A DNA stretch of 64,000 nt from positions 1 through 64,000 of the IMG/VR virus record IMGVR_UViG_3300009601_000004, one strand, 5' to 3'. Every line of letters begins with the position of its first letter. The stretch's first letter is position 1. Positions 41,301 to 48,778 of this stretch are shown in pieces. Under the pieces are notes generated by a model. The model was given only the letters and a program-made list of their open reading frames with translations, was not told the DNA's origin and did not search any database. Made by a program: the position numbers and the translations under genes. The DNA comes from a virus.

Positions 41301-41521
41301 GCATCGTCTAGGTAGCCACCAGTACGCCCAGCAAAAGGCCGGTCGGCTAACAGCTCGGACTTGCCTGGTTCCTGTGCGACTCCGACGCGGTCAGTCCCCG
41401 GAATGATCTCGGAACCACAGGGCCCATGGCCTTCGGTGCGCAGTGGGCAGATGTCGCAGCGAGCGCCTAGTGCCTGCATGTCTTCGTAGGAGGTGTGGCC
41501 GGCTGGCCTGTCTATCACCAT
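38363..41521 (-). CDS. Family A DNA polymerase with N-terminal uracil-DNA-glycosylase-like domain
   Basis: 1052 residues. Residues 15-215 resemble family 4/5 UDG: Cys22 and Cys25 (CDICPLR), GTDRVGVAQEPGKSE, RPFAGRTGGYLDDAL, Cys93 and Cys128/129, possible 4Fe-4S ligands. Residues 275-480 are a 3'-5' exonuclease (WDWETDG, Asp280/Glu282). Residues 650-1052 are the polymerase: TGRYSSSGPNVQNLP, motif A GADMDQLELRIAA (Asp777), motif B KLAKAIQYASQY, motif C CHDSITVE (Asp994; Ser replaces the usual Glu of HDE). A UDG-like front end is known from SPO1-type phage polymerases. Replicative polymerase; GGAG lies ten bases before the ATG. Confidence 0.93.
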   Translation of the reverse strand: MVIDRPAGHTSYEDMQALGARCDICPLRTEGHGPCGSEIIPGTDRVGVAQEPGKSELLADRPFAGRTGGYLDDALVRLGTSRHHLSTTSTVACMSPGGDVTAYESKLRRRNKKRASAGKQPIPTPTECCAPRMHREIAPFLHVIPFGPVSARAIVPGLRGGIGNARGRLVELPLSAVDPRPFFDYPERLKAEGLDPSRVPGRQILPMLSPGFVLRESQWDEVFMADLDRAWRWWRGELRVFDTKMIYRPGVADMERLLIQRDHPDYLPLDWLGTKTHFWDWETDGIRAMTARRRCLGIGTTTWGVIVPYDPVQWRRETEARQQAAVRLRQVYESQGAVQSEAIRAAIADVQSNPPGFYEDWYTMDDGTRLPLYDAHEQAERDRILKHWGTDAGILKVGWNSGQYDRIVTECRSGWSPSPHLDGIQVKRSVQPEIPNDLGTVGSVWTDIHDWKGNHTAVHARTDETLWRYCIWDNVVPGDTVPRMYEVLKERQQTGVLTLDHVMQSACVGMHYQGMQVDQDERERLDLLLASPGKITIRNGKRNADGSQGMVTLPRGAVPQWTLRLRQVLQAGGVDVTDIVKRSKKADKANSEWQLEASLDEREEADADAKDEFGDAGFLPNASELGLDTLAFNPLSHPQLRAVLFDEWELPIPTKLKNKELYTSSGEISTGDSVLRQLMVDPNLTDLQRKFIHSIRMVRRHAKMWGTYVRPFRPPTGDLALDKACRTWVDGRLHANWNNHTPVTGRYSSSGPNVQNLPALAKGMIIAAPGNLLVGADMDQLELRIAAARWGAARYLEAFEKGIDPHQMTMEAVFGRVRMMNFGGAPSVFGRKDFARGGEFEKMRKLAKAIQYASQYAAGCAVRGGSVEVVDTHTVFRLVTSAEDKKRGVLLFPDLTEMEVGAMHENWLKGCPEFIDGWLRELALVKAHGCIYEPVTWRRRDFTGQRASKLNEFVNFPIQASGAGLMNKIMADLVPRIPFGYAGPGTGIINQCHDSITVECPEHDAKRIYDLLIERMNVTNEAYPGVNFTADPGMALREDDPLGMGQSRWSET

Positions 41522-41570
41522 GTCGCGTAACTCCAGCCTACCCAGCTATGAGTTATACGGGGCCTTGGCA

Positions 41571-41691
41571 CAGGGGTACCCCAGGGCATGAGCAGGGGTA
41601 CAGCCCAGTCAGACCAGCAGGGTACTAGAATACCCAACGCAGACGTCCCCCAAGCAAAGGCGGTCGGGTGGGGTGCGGGTGGGACAGGTAC
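41571..41691. repeat. Iteron-like CAGGGGTAC repeats upstream of DNA polymerase
   Basis: CAGGGGTAC at 41571-41579 and 41593-41601, CAGGGTAC at 41618-41625 and CAGGTAC at 41685-41691, all in the same orientation within the 348-base gap 41522-41869. The first lies in the palindrome GGGGTACCCC. The gap otherwise has no gene. It could be an origin or a repressor-binding array. Confidence 0.45.
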
Positions 41692-41800
41692 CCACGTCTT
41701 TGGGACAGTCCACAACATCGAGCACTCCTAGTGATGAGGGGGCACGCCACAAAGGTCCGGTCCATACTAAACGCAAGAGAGTACCCTCTCAGTAGAGAAA

Positions 41801-41865
41801 CCCGCTGCCTGATGTGGTCAGACAGCGGGCGGGTTGTAGGCCCTCCGTGGGGACCAAGGGCCTAC
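41801..41865 (-). terminator. Tandem hairpins after the 41870 gene
   Basis: On the minus strand GTAGGCCCT/AGGGCCTAC (41857-41865 with 41836-41844) is followed by CCCGCTG...CAGCGGG (41823-41829 with 41801-41807) and TTTCTCT. A likely terminator pair separating the upstream genes from the polymerase gene. Confidence 0.65.
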
Positions 41866-41869
41866 GAGA

Positions 41870-42748
41870 CTAGGCTACGCCGGGAGGTCCAAAGCCTGCG
41901 GGTGCGCTAGGTGCCGACGGGCCACCGGGAGGGGTCAGCCCGTTGGTACGGGCTGCGGGGGCTGCGGGACCGGCGGGTGCTGCGGGACCGGCGGGTGCTG
42001 CGGGGGGTCCAGCCGGTGCGGTTGCGACTGCGCCACCGGGACGGGGTCCACCAACGGCCGGGGGGCCAGCAGGGGGAGCGCCAGCAGGCGGCAACATTCC
42101 AGCGGCGGCGGTCGGTGCCAGCGCGGCGCCTCCGGTCATCTTCGCCATCTTGGTGTCATAGCCCCAGCTGATGTTCTTGCCGCTGGTTGCAATCTTGTTG
42201 AACTGCTCACGGGCCTTCTCGATGCCACCGTCAGGGCCACCCGTCAAGATGGTGACGAGGGGGAAGCCGTTGTCTCCCGACTTCGGATCCTTGTAGCCCT
42301 TGGGGGGCGGGTCGAAGGTAACGAACAGCGTCTGGCCCAGGAACCAGTCGACATCGAACTGAAAATTGTCATCAAGGCTGGTCAGGAAGGCTTCCAAGGT
42401 CTTGCCCGCCGCCGCCGCGTGGTCGCCGTAGACGCCAAGGGCCAACAGGCCGCCCTTCAGCTCACGTTCACGGTACTTGTCGGCTTCAGTGTTCTTGCCG
42501 TCGGGAAAGCTCACGGTGGTGCGGATGTTTTCACCAACACCGGCTTTGGATGCCAGCCATGAGCCGTCTTCCTGCGGCGTGAAGCAAGTAACGGCCTCAC
42601 CTTCGATCTTGTCGTACTCGTACCCGGTCCCGCTCGTTTCCGAGGAGGTGGCAGTCACCAAGATTTGGTAGATGCCGCGCAAAGGGTAGCCTGAGCTGAC
42701 GCCTTGTGGGCGCTCGCCTTGGAGGTTTTGAACTGTGCGTAATGCCAT
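41870..42748 (-). CDS. Probable replication accessory protein with Ala/Pro/Gly-rich tail (SSB-like candidate)
   Basis: 292 residues from ATG 42748 (MALRTVQNLQGERPQ). Residues 20-200 form a beta-rich domain (YPLRGIYQILVTATSSETSG ... EGEAVTCFTPQEDGSW). Residues 210-292 are Ala/Pro/Gly-rich, with an 18-base repeat encoding PAAPAG units. A compact beta domain plus a flexible tail beside a RecA-like ATPase, polymerase and helicase fits a single-stranded-DNA-binding protein, but the classical OB motif and acidic C-terminal tip are not seen. Function is inference. Confidence 0.5.
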   Translation of the reverse strand: MALRTVQNLQGERPQGVSSGYPLRGIYQILVTATSSETSGTGYEYDKIEGEAVTCFTPQEDGSWLASKAGVGENIRTTVSFPDGKNTEADKYRERELKGGLLALGVYGDHAAAAGKTLEAFLTSLDDNFQFDVDWFLGQTLFVTFDPPPKGYKDPKSGDNGFPLVTILTGGPDGGIEKAREQFNKIATSGKNISWGYDTKMAKMTGGAALAPTAAAGMLPPAGAPPAGPPAVGGPRPGGAVATAPAGPPAAPAGPAAPAGPAAPAARTNGLTPPGGPSAPSAPAGFGPPGVA

Positions 42749-42831
42749 GGGTCTTCTCGCTGTTGTCCGCTGTGAATGAATAGAGCCGGTTGGCGCGGAC
42801 AGAACCGCCGGCACTTCTGCAGAATCAAAAA

Positions 42832-43038
42832 TTAAAGGATGACCAACGTGCTAGTGTCGCCATTAGTGGCCATGGTGTAAAGCGTCCCATCAGAGGTCAG
42901 GGCAAAGTCTAGCAAGCGTAGTGCCCGACGTATGGTTTCAGTGCGGGAGGCGGCGCTTAGTGAGGTTTGGCAACTTTCGAGCATCTTTATGGTTGTGCTG
43001 TCCATATCGAGTTGGACGCGTGTTTTTCCCTTTCCCAT
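42832..43038 (-). CDS. Ribbon-helix-helix (CopG/Arc-type) regulator
   Basis: 68 residues. TRVQLDMDSTTIKMLESC is the strand and first helix, TETIRRALRLLDFAL the second helix with the turn SAASRTE, the usual RHH plan. It is a good candidate for binding the palindrome ACACGATCGTGT found at three promoters of this module. Its start coincides with the stop of the RecA-like gene. Confidence 0.8.
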   Translation of the reverse strand: MGKGKTRVQLDMDSTTIKMLESCQTSLSAASRTETIRRALRLLDFALTSDGTLYTMATNGDTSTLVIL

Positions 43039-44228
43039 CAGATGAGACCTCGGAGTGCGTTGGTTTGGCGACCAGCGCGAAGACGGCCACGGTGGATGCC
43101 GTCAACTGTGGCCCACCTGACGTGAGTGTAGTGATGGCCTTGGCGTAGCAGGTACTCCGCCCAAGGCTTCGCGGCGTCGCGTTCGGGCGTGCCGTTGACG
43201 ATGATAGCCTGCGCGATGTTTTCGGCTACCTCTTCCATCCACTCTAGGCCGCTGGGGCGCGGGACATGGTAGTTGTAGCCGTGGACGCGTGCCGCTTCCC
43301 GGATGATCTCCGCCGTGTTGAGGGGGCCGTCAAACTCGGGAACAATGTCGAACCGATCACCTGTCGCGACACCAGGGTTGCCACGCTCAGCGTTGCAACG
43401 GAAGTCCCAGGGTGGGCTTGCTTGCGCCGTTTCTCCTGGCCGTAGCACCGCTGTGGGTTGTGGGCGGCCCGTGGCGTACAGGCATATGTCGGCTTCGCAG
43501 GGCAGCACGCTGACCAGCTTGCCCCAGCTTAGGTCCGGTCCCAAGGGGTACGCACCGTCTTTGTCGTGATGGTAGGCCAGCTGGGCATGAGCAGTCAGAA
43601 CGCCGGGTATACCTGCCCAGCGCAGGGCCTTGCCTACTTCGGTGACCAGTGGGCGAAGAACGCCCCACATTGCGCGGTCAGTGCCTTTCTCTGTGCCATC
43701 AGGGCGGTACTGGGTGTAGCGCTTGCGGATGGCTGCAAAGCTGTTGGCCATGAGCAGGGTCGCATCGTCGACATACACCGACGTGAACCCGTTTTCACCT
43801 GCCCAGCGAATCCAAGCGGGAAGCTCCTCAAAGGTCGAGACGTGCTGGATCTGTTGACTCACGTCGATACCTAGAACGGTCTTCGCGGTAGTAGCACCGC
43901 CAGGTTGGGTGAGGATGAGGCCACCGCCGGCCACGAAGCGCAAAGCGTCCGTAGACTTGGAGGTGTTGGTTCCGCCAAACACCACGATGAAGGGCGGGTC
44001 GTCGAGCTTGCGGTCTGCACCGCGGCCCACGTAGAGGTTTGGTGCGTTGATGGCGGCGCGGAGGTCGGCATCGAGCTGCGGGGTCACCGGAGCCTTACCC
44101 ATCGCAGGGCCTGGAGCGATGACGGCCACCGTAGTGCCCGTCTGGGCTACGGCTACGGCTGGTACGGCGACTGCCGGCGCTGCGACTGCAGCGACGCCGG
44201 TAACACCGGGTCGAGGGTCTGTGGTCAT
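43038..44228 (-). CDS. RecA/Sak4-like P-loop ATPase
   Basis: 396 residues from ATG 44228 (MTTDPRPGVTG); an ATG at 44237 sits right on the ACGGAG ribosome site, so the later one is favoured. A Pro/Val/Ala-rich N-terminus is followed by a P-loop variant VVFGGTNTSKSTDAL, then Walker B GFTSVYVDDATLLM and a RecA-like core (GIPGVLTAHAQLAYHHDKDG). Similar Sak4-type ATPases act with single-strand-binding and nuclease genes in phage recombination. The P-loop has Ser in place of the second Gly. Confidence 0.72.
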   Translation of the reverse strand: MTTDPRPGVTGVAAVAAPAVAVPAVAVAQTGTTVAVIAPGPAMGKAPVTPQLDADLRAAINAPNLYVGRGADRKLDDPPFIVVFGGTNTSKSTDALRFVAGGGLILTQPGGATTAKTVLGIDVSQQIQHVSTFEELPAWIRWAGENGFTSVYVDDATLLMANSFAAIRKRYTQYRPDGTEKGTDRAMWGVLRPLVTEVGKALRWAGIPGVLTAHAQLAYHHDKDGAYPLGPDLSWGKLVSVLPCEADICLYATGRPQPTAVLRPGETAQASPPWDFRCNAERGNPGVATGDRFDIVPEFDGPLNTAEIIREAARVHGYNYHVPRPSGLEWMEEVAENIAQAIIVNGTPERDAAKPWAEYLLRQGHHYTHVRWATVDGIHRGRLRAGRQTNALRGLI

Positions 44229-44268
44229 GTGTGCCATCTCCGTGGGGGGTGAGTTTCGCCTGTCGAGG

Positions 44269-44323
44269 GTTGTACTGCAGAGGGTGCGGGTACGTCAAGT
44301 ATTTACCTACACGATGGTGTAGG
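44269..44323 (-). promoter_or_regulatory. Promoter with CCTACAC/GTGTAGG operator
   Basis: Minus strand: TTGACG (44298-44293), an 18-base spacer and TACAAC (44274-44269). The perfect inverted repeat CCTACAC-N4-GTGTAGG (44306-44323) lies just upstream of the -35. The same promoter pattern (TTGAC, 18, TACAAC) occurs at 46364-46393. Confidence 0.75.
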
Positions 44324-44333
44324 GATGCCGATC

Positions 44334-45425
44334 TTAATTCTTGAAAGGGCCTAGCAACGGCTGTACGCCGGCCGGGATTCCGTCAGGCCCATAGTCGCAA
44401 AGGTACGCGCCGGGGCAGGGCCCATAGCGGTGCTCACACACACCATTCTCGATCATCACTTTGGGGAAGCGATAAGGGTCCATGTCAGTGCTCACGAGCG
44501 CTTGCTCTTGCCACTCACCATAGCGAATGGTGTCGCCGAAGGTCTGCAGGCGCCAGGGCAGCACTGGAGGTGTCACACGCTCGAAGCTGAACGCATAGTC
44601 TCCTGCAGCCCCATCACGACGCTCTTTCGGGTCGTGTTTGAACGTCGCGTAGTTGGTCAGCACGCCGCCGAAGAACTGCCGGAAATGCTGCTCTCCGAGG
44701 AGCCGTAGCGCTTGGAACTGGCCTGACCTGGCGTAGCCTCGCTGCTGCCGAAGGTCGCGGCGTCCACGCGTCTTGTGGTCAGGTAGGTGGACGTAGCCCG
44801 TCCGGTCCCAGTAGCAGAGGTCTAAGCGCAATGTCATCATGTAGCGCGTGATGGCGGGGTCGATGCTCCACCCGTCCGTGGGGACAAACAGCCGCAGTTG
44901 TTGCTCGACTGCCAGAATCTCCCAGCGCTCGTACGCTTGGAAGTGTGCGGCGTAGGCATGGACAGCGGCTTTGGCCTCGTCAACGAAATCCGCCCACCAC
45001 GTAGTCTCGTCGACTTCGATCCAGGGCTTGTTGTCCTCCGCACGGGCTCCCAGCTCGATGGCACGCATGGGACTGTGAAAAACGTCTGGGTCTTCACCAC
45101 GCTGCTGGGCCATGACGCGCCGGTAGTAGTGCGCCAAACCCAAGTGGTACAAGGAGCCTCGAATCAGTGGAGGTGACCGTGGGTGTCGGACGTGTGCGAC
45201 ACGCGGGTCGTCTTTGAGCTTCGGGTGGTACAGGTAGGCCCACAGCTGGGGGCAGCGCAGCATGGTGGACAGACGGTGCCAACCTCGTTCGGACTGGCCA
45301 GCATCCATGAGGAGCTGACCCTCGACCATTACGAAGTCGGTAAGGTCTTCGGCTGGCATCAGCTCGCGTGCCATGTCGGCAGACAAGAAACCAATGCTGT
45401 CGAGGTGTTCGGGGCGGAGGGACAT
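44334..45425 (-). CDS. Cas4/RecB-like PD-(D/E)XK nuclease with 4Fe-4S cluster
   Basis: 363 residues. STMLRCPQLWAYLYHP gives the first Cys; RGSLYHLGLAHYY the family's His motif; RLDLCYWDRTG then LPDHKTRGRRD the active-site D...(D/E)xK; QFQALRLLG the QxxxY-like helix; CEHRYGPCPGAYLCDYG three Cys that with the first bind Fe-S. It likely resects DNA ends in recombination with the neighbouring RecA-like ATPase. ATG with TTTGGAG upstream. No Cas1/Cas2 or CRISPR repeat is present, so not adaptation-linked here. Confidence 0.85.
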   Translation of the reverse strand: MSLRPEHLDSIGFLSADMARELMPAEDLTDFVMVEGQLLMDAGQSERGWHRLSTMLRCPQLWAYLYHPKLKDDPRVAHVRHPRSPPLIRGSLYHLGLAHYYRRVMAQQRGEDPDVFHSPMRAIELGARAEDNKPWIEVDETTWWADFVDEAKAAVHAYAAHFQAYERWEILAVEQQLRLFVPTDGWSIDPAITRYMMTLRLDLCYWDRTGYVHLPDHKTRGRRDLRQQRGYARSGQFQALRLLGEQHFRQFFGGVLTNYATFKHDPKERRDGAAGDYAFSFERVTPPVLPWRLQTFGDTIRYGEWQEQALVSTDMDPYRFPKVMIENGVCEHRYGPCPGAYLCDYGPDGIPAGVQPLLGPFKN

Positions 45426-45487
45426 GCCAAAATCTCCAAAGGTGGGCGGCTAGGGTGTACCGTGCAGGTGAGCCAAAAAGTGTCCGC

Positions 45488-45979
45488 CTACTCGGTGTCT
45501 GGAATAAAGCCGACGGGAGCGCTTACTTTGAGCTTACGGTCTGCCGCTCCGCGCTCACCGGCAGGGGTCAGCACGAGGCCGTCCCAGGGGTGCAGAATGC
45601 GCTGTGTGCGAAGGAGCTTGAGTAGGTCGGTCGCTGCGTGGGCGCGCTGGCCTTGACCTAGCAGCCAGTCTATGACCTTGTTCTGGGGTTGGCCTGCGGT
45701 GCGTGAGACATGCGCGAGCAGCCGACGGGTGATGCTACCAGGCTGTCCGGTGTACTCCACACGCTTGCGCCAGTCGGCACGTACGAGGACAACAGCCGGC
45801 TTTGCGGGCCACAGCCAACCGCGAGACCGCAGAGAGGCTGCGGCTTCCCGCAGGGTGCTGTACTCGCGGCCTGTCATCTTGCTGAGACGCTTGCCGGGGC
45901 GGCGTGCGGCTGCACGCAGCACAAGCAACTCTGTAGGTGTCAGGGCAACCTCAAGCTCTGCGGCAGGCACGGCGTTCAC
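45488..45979 (-). CDS. Winged-helix-like protein (163 residues)
   Basis: ATG overlapping the previous stop. Residues 10-60 (LTPTELLVLRAAARRPGKRL ... STLREAAASLRSRGWLW) and 85-135 each read like helix-turn-helix/wing units; LVLTPAGE is a typical wing strand. Probable transcription or replication factor. No family name. Confidence 0.6.
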   Translation of the reverse strand: MNAVPAAELEVALTPTELLVLRAAARRPGKRLSKMTGREYSTLREAAASLRSRGWLWPAKPAVVLVRADWRKRVEYTGQPGSITRRLLAHVSRTAGQPQNKVIDWLLGQGQRAHAATDLLKLLRTQRILHPWDGLVLTPAGERGAADRKLKVSAPVGFIPDTE

Positions 45980-46326
45980 TGGCCGCCCGCTGCGGCAAGC
46001 AGGTCATCCATGTCCATGTTTTCGTTGGCTTGGATGTGCAACCAAGCGCTAGTCTGGCGACCCTCACACTGATTGCGGTTTTCCGCAGCGCTAATCTGCT
46101 GACGCCAGCGGAAGGAGGTCCGACGCTCCTTGCGGTTGTGGCCCTGGCGGTCTGTGCAACGGTAGAAGGTGCGCAGGCCAGCATCACGGAAGTTCGCGAC
46201 GCCGACAAAGCCAACGTGTGCAAGGTCTTCTGGCCACTCTTGTCCGTCACGGATCAGGAAGTAGCTGCCGTAGTCGGCTTCACAAGGCGGCGCGAGGTCG
46301 TCCCTTGCGGTGGTCTTTGTGCTCAT
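45976..46326 (-). CDS. Small unknown protein (116 residues)
   Basis: ATG 46326, TGGAGAG upstream, ATGA overlap. Mixed alpha/beta, with basic stretch RQGHNRKERRTSFRWRQQ and C-terminal NMDMDDLLAAAGGQ. No family. Downstream of the operator-bearing promoter at 46345-46393. Confidence 0.6.
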   Translation of the reverse strand: MSTKTTARDDLAPPCEADYGSYFLIRDGQEWPEDLAHVGFVGVANFRDAGLRTFYRCTDRQGHNRKERRTSFRWRQQISAAENRNQCEGRQTSAWLHIQANENMDMDDLLAAAGGQ

Positions 46327-46646
46327 AGTAACTCTCCAGTGTCTACACGATCGTGTCGGGAGCGTTGTAGTCCGAAAGGGGTGTTGTGGTCAAGTCTCTC
46401 GATCTCTTCGATCGCAGCCACCCACAGCAAAAGATCGAGGATGCCCCGTACTCTGTGAGGCACAGTCCAGATGACGACCCGTGAGTAACTGAGAGTTTCA
46501 AACCTAATTTCCCACAAGTCGAGCAGCCGGTTGTGCGCAGAAAAGCGCGTGAAAGCTGTAGGTGCCAATACAGCGTCCGGTAGCAGCCTCTGAAGTAGTT
46601 GCAGCACCGCAGTGGGTACGTCCGCTACGGTGGCGGTCCACTTCAT
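46323..46646 (-). CDS. Small unknown protein (107 residues)
   Basis: ATG 46646 overlaps the helicase stop (ATGA), and its stop overlaps the next start, so it is probably real. Leu/Val/Arg-rich (AVLQLLQRLLPDAVLAPTAF). The promoter and ACACGATCGTGT palindrome for downstream genes lie within its 3' end, where they also encode RHDRVDT. Confidence 0.55.
   Translation of the reverse strand: MKWTATVADVPTAVLQLLQRLLPDAVLAPTAFTRFSAHNRLLDLWEIRFETLSYSRVVIWTVPHRVRGILDLLLWVAAIEEIERLDHNTPFGLQRSRHDRVDTGELL
46345..46393 (-). promoter_or_regulatory. Internal promoter with ACACGATCGTGT operator
   Basis: Minus strand: TTGACC (46393-46388), an 18-base spacer, TACAAC (46369-46364), then the perfect palindrome ACACGATCGTGT (46356-46345) where transcription would start. 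CACGATCGTGTCGG is shared exactly with the site at 50283. Confidence 0.7.
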
Positions 46647-48778
46647 AACAACGACTCCCAGAGATCCATCTCTTCGTCTGCAGCCGGCACCAATGCGGTG
46701 GATTCGCGGATGGCCTCGAACAGTTTTTCTTGCGATTCTGCGTCTGTGCCGCGCATGGTGTCCCGCACTTCTGCCAGCGAGCTGTTGCCCGTCGTAAGCG
46801 AGATGTCGGGTACCTTGTCGATGAGGACAGAAGCCCGCCGGTCATCCACTGTGCCGTCCGCAACGAGTATGACCACTTGGCAAGGGCGTTTCATACCTAG
46901 CCGCTGGACGCGTCTCATCCACTGGTCGAGGTCACCGGGGCTCCACGGCAAATAAACGATGCAAAGCAGGTCACTGTCCTGCAGGTCGAGCCCGGTACCC
47001 CACGCCTGCCCGGTAGCGACGAGGACTGTAGGCCCTGCGTCCGCCATGTAGGCGTCCTGCATGGCTTGCCGTTCATGGCCTTCGAGCACCTCAAACCCGC
47101 CCGCACGGACGCGACGCAGCCGTTGCGCGGGTGTCTCTAAGACGAGCTTGCCAGCCTTGTTGGTGACATGCTGGCGCTCTGTGTTCGCTAGGGCACGGAC
47201 ACCGCAGAGCAATCGAGCCCGTGCTAGCGGGGCGCCCGACTTATTGCCCGCACGCTCTAGTGCGTCGTACAGTTCCCAACAGTCCGCGTGCCGTCCCGTG
47301 AAGATGACGCACTTCCCTTTGATCTCGGTCGCGTCACGCGTTGGGATTTTGCCTTGGGCCTCTACTTCCTTGTCTAGCGCGACCCTACGGCCCACGTAGT
47401 CTTCGATGAGGCCGATGGTGGCGCTGCGCTTGCGTGCGGCGGCTTCCTGCCCCTCCACTTCCGCGAGTAGTCCACGGGCACTGCGGTCCCCCTTGCCGGC
47501 TTCGCGCGCTAGGCGGCGCATCTCGGTGCGAAAGTACGGGTCGGTCTTGTCCTGCGTCCTGCGGCTCACACGCATGACCGACAGGCGGCGCGGTGGTAGC
47601 TGGGCGTCGACCACATCTTGGGGCACGGTCGCCACAATGTAGGACTTGCGGACCAGAAACTCCTCAGTGTTTTCCGTCCCCTTGACTTCCCAGCCAAAGT
47701 CTCCCGCCTGCGCACCACAGTAGCGCCCGTCTGACCGACCGCTTGTCTCTTCCCACCCGTTCGAGCACAGGGAGAGCTGGCCCCACCAGTCCTGTCGGCG
47801 GTCAGGCTGTGGAGTGCCCGTCATCACCAGCCGTCTTGGTGTGGTCAGAGACAGCGCGTAAGCGGCGTAGGTGCGCGTGCGCCGCCTCGGAAACTTCTGG
47901 GAGCTGTTCAGCTTACGGACGTGGTCCCAGCGCTTGTGCGACTTGGCAAAGTGCGACTCGTCGAACACGATGCTAGACCATTTGATCTTTTCGAGCGCAT
48001 CGAGGACGTGCAACAGCGTGTCCCAGCCTACGACAATGTGAGGGCGCCCGTTGGCGTAGGATTCGAAGGCCGGGTCGTACTCGCAGAAGTCGAGGTATTC
48101 GGCGAGCAGATCATCGAGTGGGACACGCTTACCGTCGCGTACTGGTGCGTGGCTTGCCGAAGGTAGCTCGCAGGGTCGCACACGGGAAAACTGGGCAATG
48201 GCCCTGGCGTACTGCGTTGTGACGCTGTTCTTCGTGACGTGCAAGACGGGACCGGGCGGACCCAGCTCGGCAAACACGGTCGCGCTCACTGTCTTACCAC
48301 CACCTGGTGGGACTTCCCACATCCCACCGCCACGCTCCAAGGCGAACCAGACGATGTAGCGCTGGAAGGGCGTAAGCACAAAGGGCCCACCGGGGCGCAC
48401 AAGCCAGTTACGCAGGTGGCCATTACGCGTGATTGTCTCAACTAGCGCGGCTTCAGCCTCGTCGCCGTAGGGTCGAGGGTGGTGGATGTTGTCGGGTTCT
48501 TTCACCTTGTACGGCAGCTGCCACGCGTCGAGCGTCCGTTGGACAATCCAAGCGCTATCGTAGCTAGGACCGTACCAAGTGCCTGTCTTCTTTGCGTGAA
48601 TGCCAGGGACCACGCGTAGGCTCTGGTAGACGTTGTCCAGCACTTGTTGCAGCGGGTACATCTTGCCGTCGCTCGCAGCGACCGGCCAACATCCCCCGTG
48701 GGGTCTGCAGATTACCCGGAGGGCTCGCATGTCGAGGGTGTAGCTGTACCGGGCATGGAGAGAGGATAGTGCGCTCAT
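46643..48778 (-). CDS. SF2 DEAD/SNF2-like helicase
   Basis: 711 residues. Motif I VPPGGGKTVSA; Ia LHVTKNSVTTQY; II IVFDESHFAKS (DESH); III MTGTPQP; V ATGQAWGTGLDLQDSD; VI DQWMRRVQRLGMKRP. This is the full set of SF2 helicases of the SNF2/DEAD-like phage group. Probably unwinds or remodels DNA at replication forks or origins. The stop overlaps the next gene; the start overlaps the DUF3987-type gene. Confidence 0.88.
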   Translation of the reverse strand: MSALSSLHARYSYTLDMRALRVICRPHGGCWPVAASDGKMYPLQQVLDNVYQSLRVVPGIHAKKTGTWYGPSYDSAWIVQRTLDAWQLPYKVKEPDNIHHPRPYGDEAEAALVETITRNGHLRNWLVRPGGPFVLTPFQRYIVWFALERGGGMWEVPPGGGKTVSATVFAELGPPGPVLHVTKNSVTTQYARAIAQFSRVRPCELPSASHAPVRDGKRVPLDDLLAEYLDFCEYDPAFESYANGRPHIVVGWDTLLHVLDALEKIKWSSIVFDESHFAKSHKRWDHVRKLNSSQKFPRRRTRTYAAYALSLTTPRRLVMTGTPQPDRRQDWWGQLSLCSNGWEETSGRSDGRYCGAQAGDFGWEVKGTENTEEFLVRKSYIVATVPQDVVDAQLPPRRLSVMRVSRRTQDKTDPYFRTEMRRLAREAGKGDRSARGLLAEVEGQEAAARKRSATIGLIEDYVGRRVALDKEVEAQGKIPTRDATEIKGKCVIFTGRHADCWELYDALERAGNKSGAPLARARLLCGVRALANTERQHVTNKAGKLVLETPAQRLRRVRAGGFEVLEGHERQAMQDAYMADAGPTVLVATGQAWGTGLDLQDSDLLCIVYLPWSPGDLDQWMRRVQRLGMKRPCQVVILVADGTVDDRRASVLIDKVPDISLTTGNSSLAEVRDTMRGTDAESQEKLFEAIRESTALVPAADEEMDLWESLL

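Noticed and set aside
44334-45425. Cas4-like gene as part of a CRISPR-Cas system
   Set aside because: No CRISPR repeats, Cas1 or Cas2; the context is recombination and replication.
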